Source of the DNA: UBA668 sp052034175
Lineage (GTDB): Bacteria; Actinomycetota; Acidimicrobiia; Acidimicrobiales; Ilumatobacteraceae
Assembly: GCA_052034175.1 (NCBI GenBank)
Contig: JBPOIX010000054.1
Span: 1 to 23,020 of the forward strand
DNA length: 23,020 nt
Direction: 5' to 3'
Below are positions 22,901-23,020 of this stretch, one piece after another. The notes under the pieces were generated by a model. That model had not been told where the DNA came from and ran no database searches. It saw only the letters and a program-made list of their open reading frames with translations. Positions within the stretch are counted from its first letter, which is position 1. The number at the start of each line of letters is the position of its first letter. Both the position numbers and the translations under genes were made by a program.

Positions 22901-23020
22901 TCGAGTGAGCGTCCACCCATCCGAGTGAGCCGCCACCCATCCGAGTGAGAGGCCGCACACCCGAGTGAGAGGCCGCACACCCGAGTGAGCAGCCACCCAT
23001 CCGAGTGAGCAGCCACCCAT
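22901..23020. repeat. 20-bp tandem repeat array (six units, continues past window)
   Basis: Six contiguous units of exactly 20 bp fill 22901-23020, all containing CGAGTGAG. Type A ends GCCACCCAT (first unit variant GTCCACCCAT; units 1, 2, 5, 6). Type B is CCGAGTGAGAGGCCGCACAC (units 3 and 4, identical). Units 5 and 6 are identical. There are no spacers, so it is a minisatellite rather than a CRISPR array. Confidence 0.95.

Noticed and set aside
20858..23020. Minus-strand open frame of 720 codons covering the TMADH-like gene and the repeats
   Set aside because: Only the repeat-derived part looks regular; the remainder is an antisense frame of low plausibility. A short repetitive reading frame from the array itself cannot be excluded.
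22901..23020. CRISPR array
   Set aside because: The units are contiguous with no spacers, and no cas genes are present.

Overview
The window is a high-GC (roughly 70% by eye), gene-dense actinobacterial chromosome segment. Two F420-type luciferase-like oxidoreductases, a split B12-dependent acyl-CoA mutase, FadE-type acyl-CoA dehydrogenase, HxlR and TetR regulators and many GTG starts suggest an actinobacterium. My guess is class Acidimicrobiia, from general resemblance only. Nothing looks phage-, plasmid- or CRISPR-derived.

Region 1 (1-7602, minus strand) is a surface-glycan locus, transcribed from right to left. It encodes an ALG5/DPM-like GT2, an FAD-dependent UGM/protoporphyrinogen-oxidase-like protein, a second GT2, a GT4-methyltransferase fusion, and a large GT-C membrane protein that runs off the left edge. 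The last four genes are joined by 4-base GTGA stop/start overlaps. The middle GT2 carries an in-frame TAG at the central residue of its DxD motif.

Region 2 (7630-10478, plus strand) holds a single-subunit molybdopterin/[4Fe-4S] oxidoreductase followed 1 nt later by an HxlR regulator, with a good promoter in front.

Region 3 (10480-11730, minus strand) is the rplJ-rplL pair with an L10-leader-like structure, a long hairpin touching the rplJ ribosome binding site, and a UUCG-loop terminator. The usual neighbours rplK, rplA and rpoB are not adjacent.

Region 4 (11751-16317) is a split acyl-CoA mutase (catalytic plus B12 subunits, minus strand), a divergent TetR gene, and a ThuA-like plus LLM gene pair. 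A 25-bp imperfect palindrome lies on the mutase promoter and a related one on the ThuA promoter. This suggests one TetR regulon covering both units. The mutase has Gln where methylmalonyl-CoA mutase has its carboxylate-binding Arg, so its substrate is probably not methylmalonyl-CoA.

Region 5 (16318-16499) is a convergent intergenic element made of inverted and direct copies of one 19-bp sequence around a second hairpin. It could be a MITE/REP-like unit.

Region 6 (16500-22894) contains a second LLM enzyme, an acyl-CoA dehydrogenase and a HAD hydrolase (minus strand), then a KstD/fumarate-reductase-like flavoprotein and a TMADH/dienoyl-CoA-reductase-like enzyme (plus strand, GTGA overlap). It looks like catabolic capacity for an acyl-CoA or cyclic/enone compound. 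Region 7 (22901-23020) is an exact 20-bp-period tandem repeat continuing past the right edge. No gap longer than about 225 bases lacks a gene.
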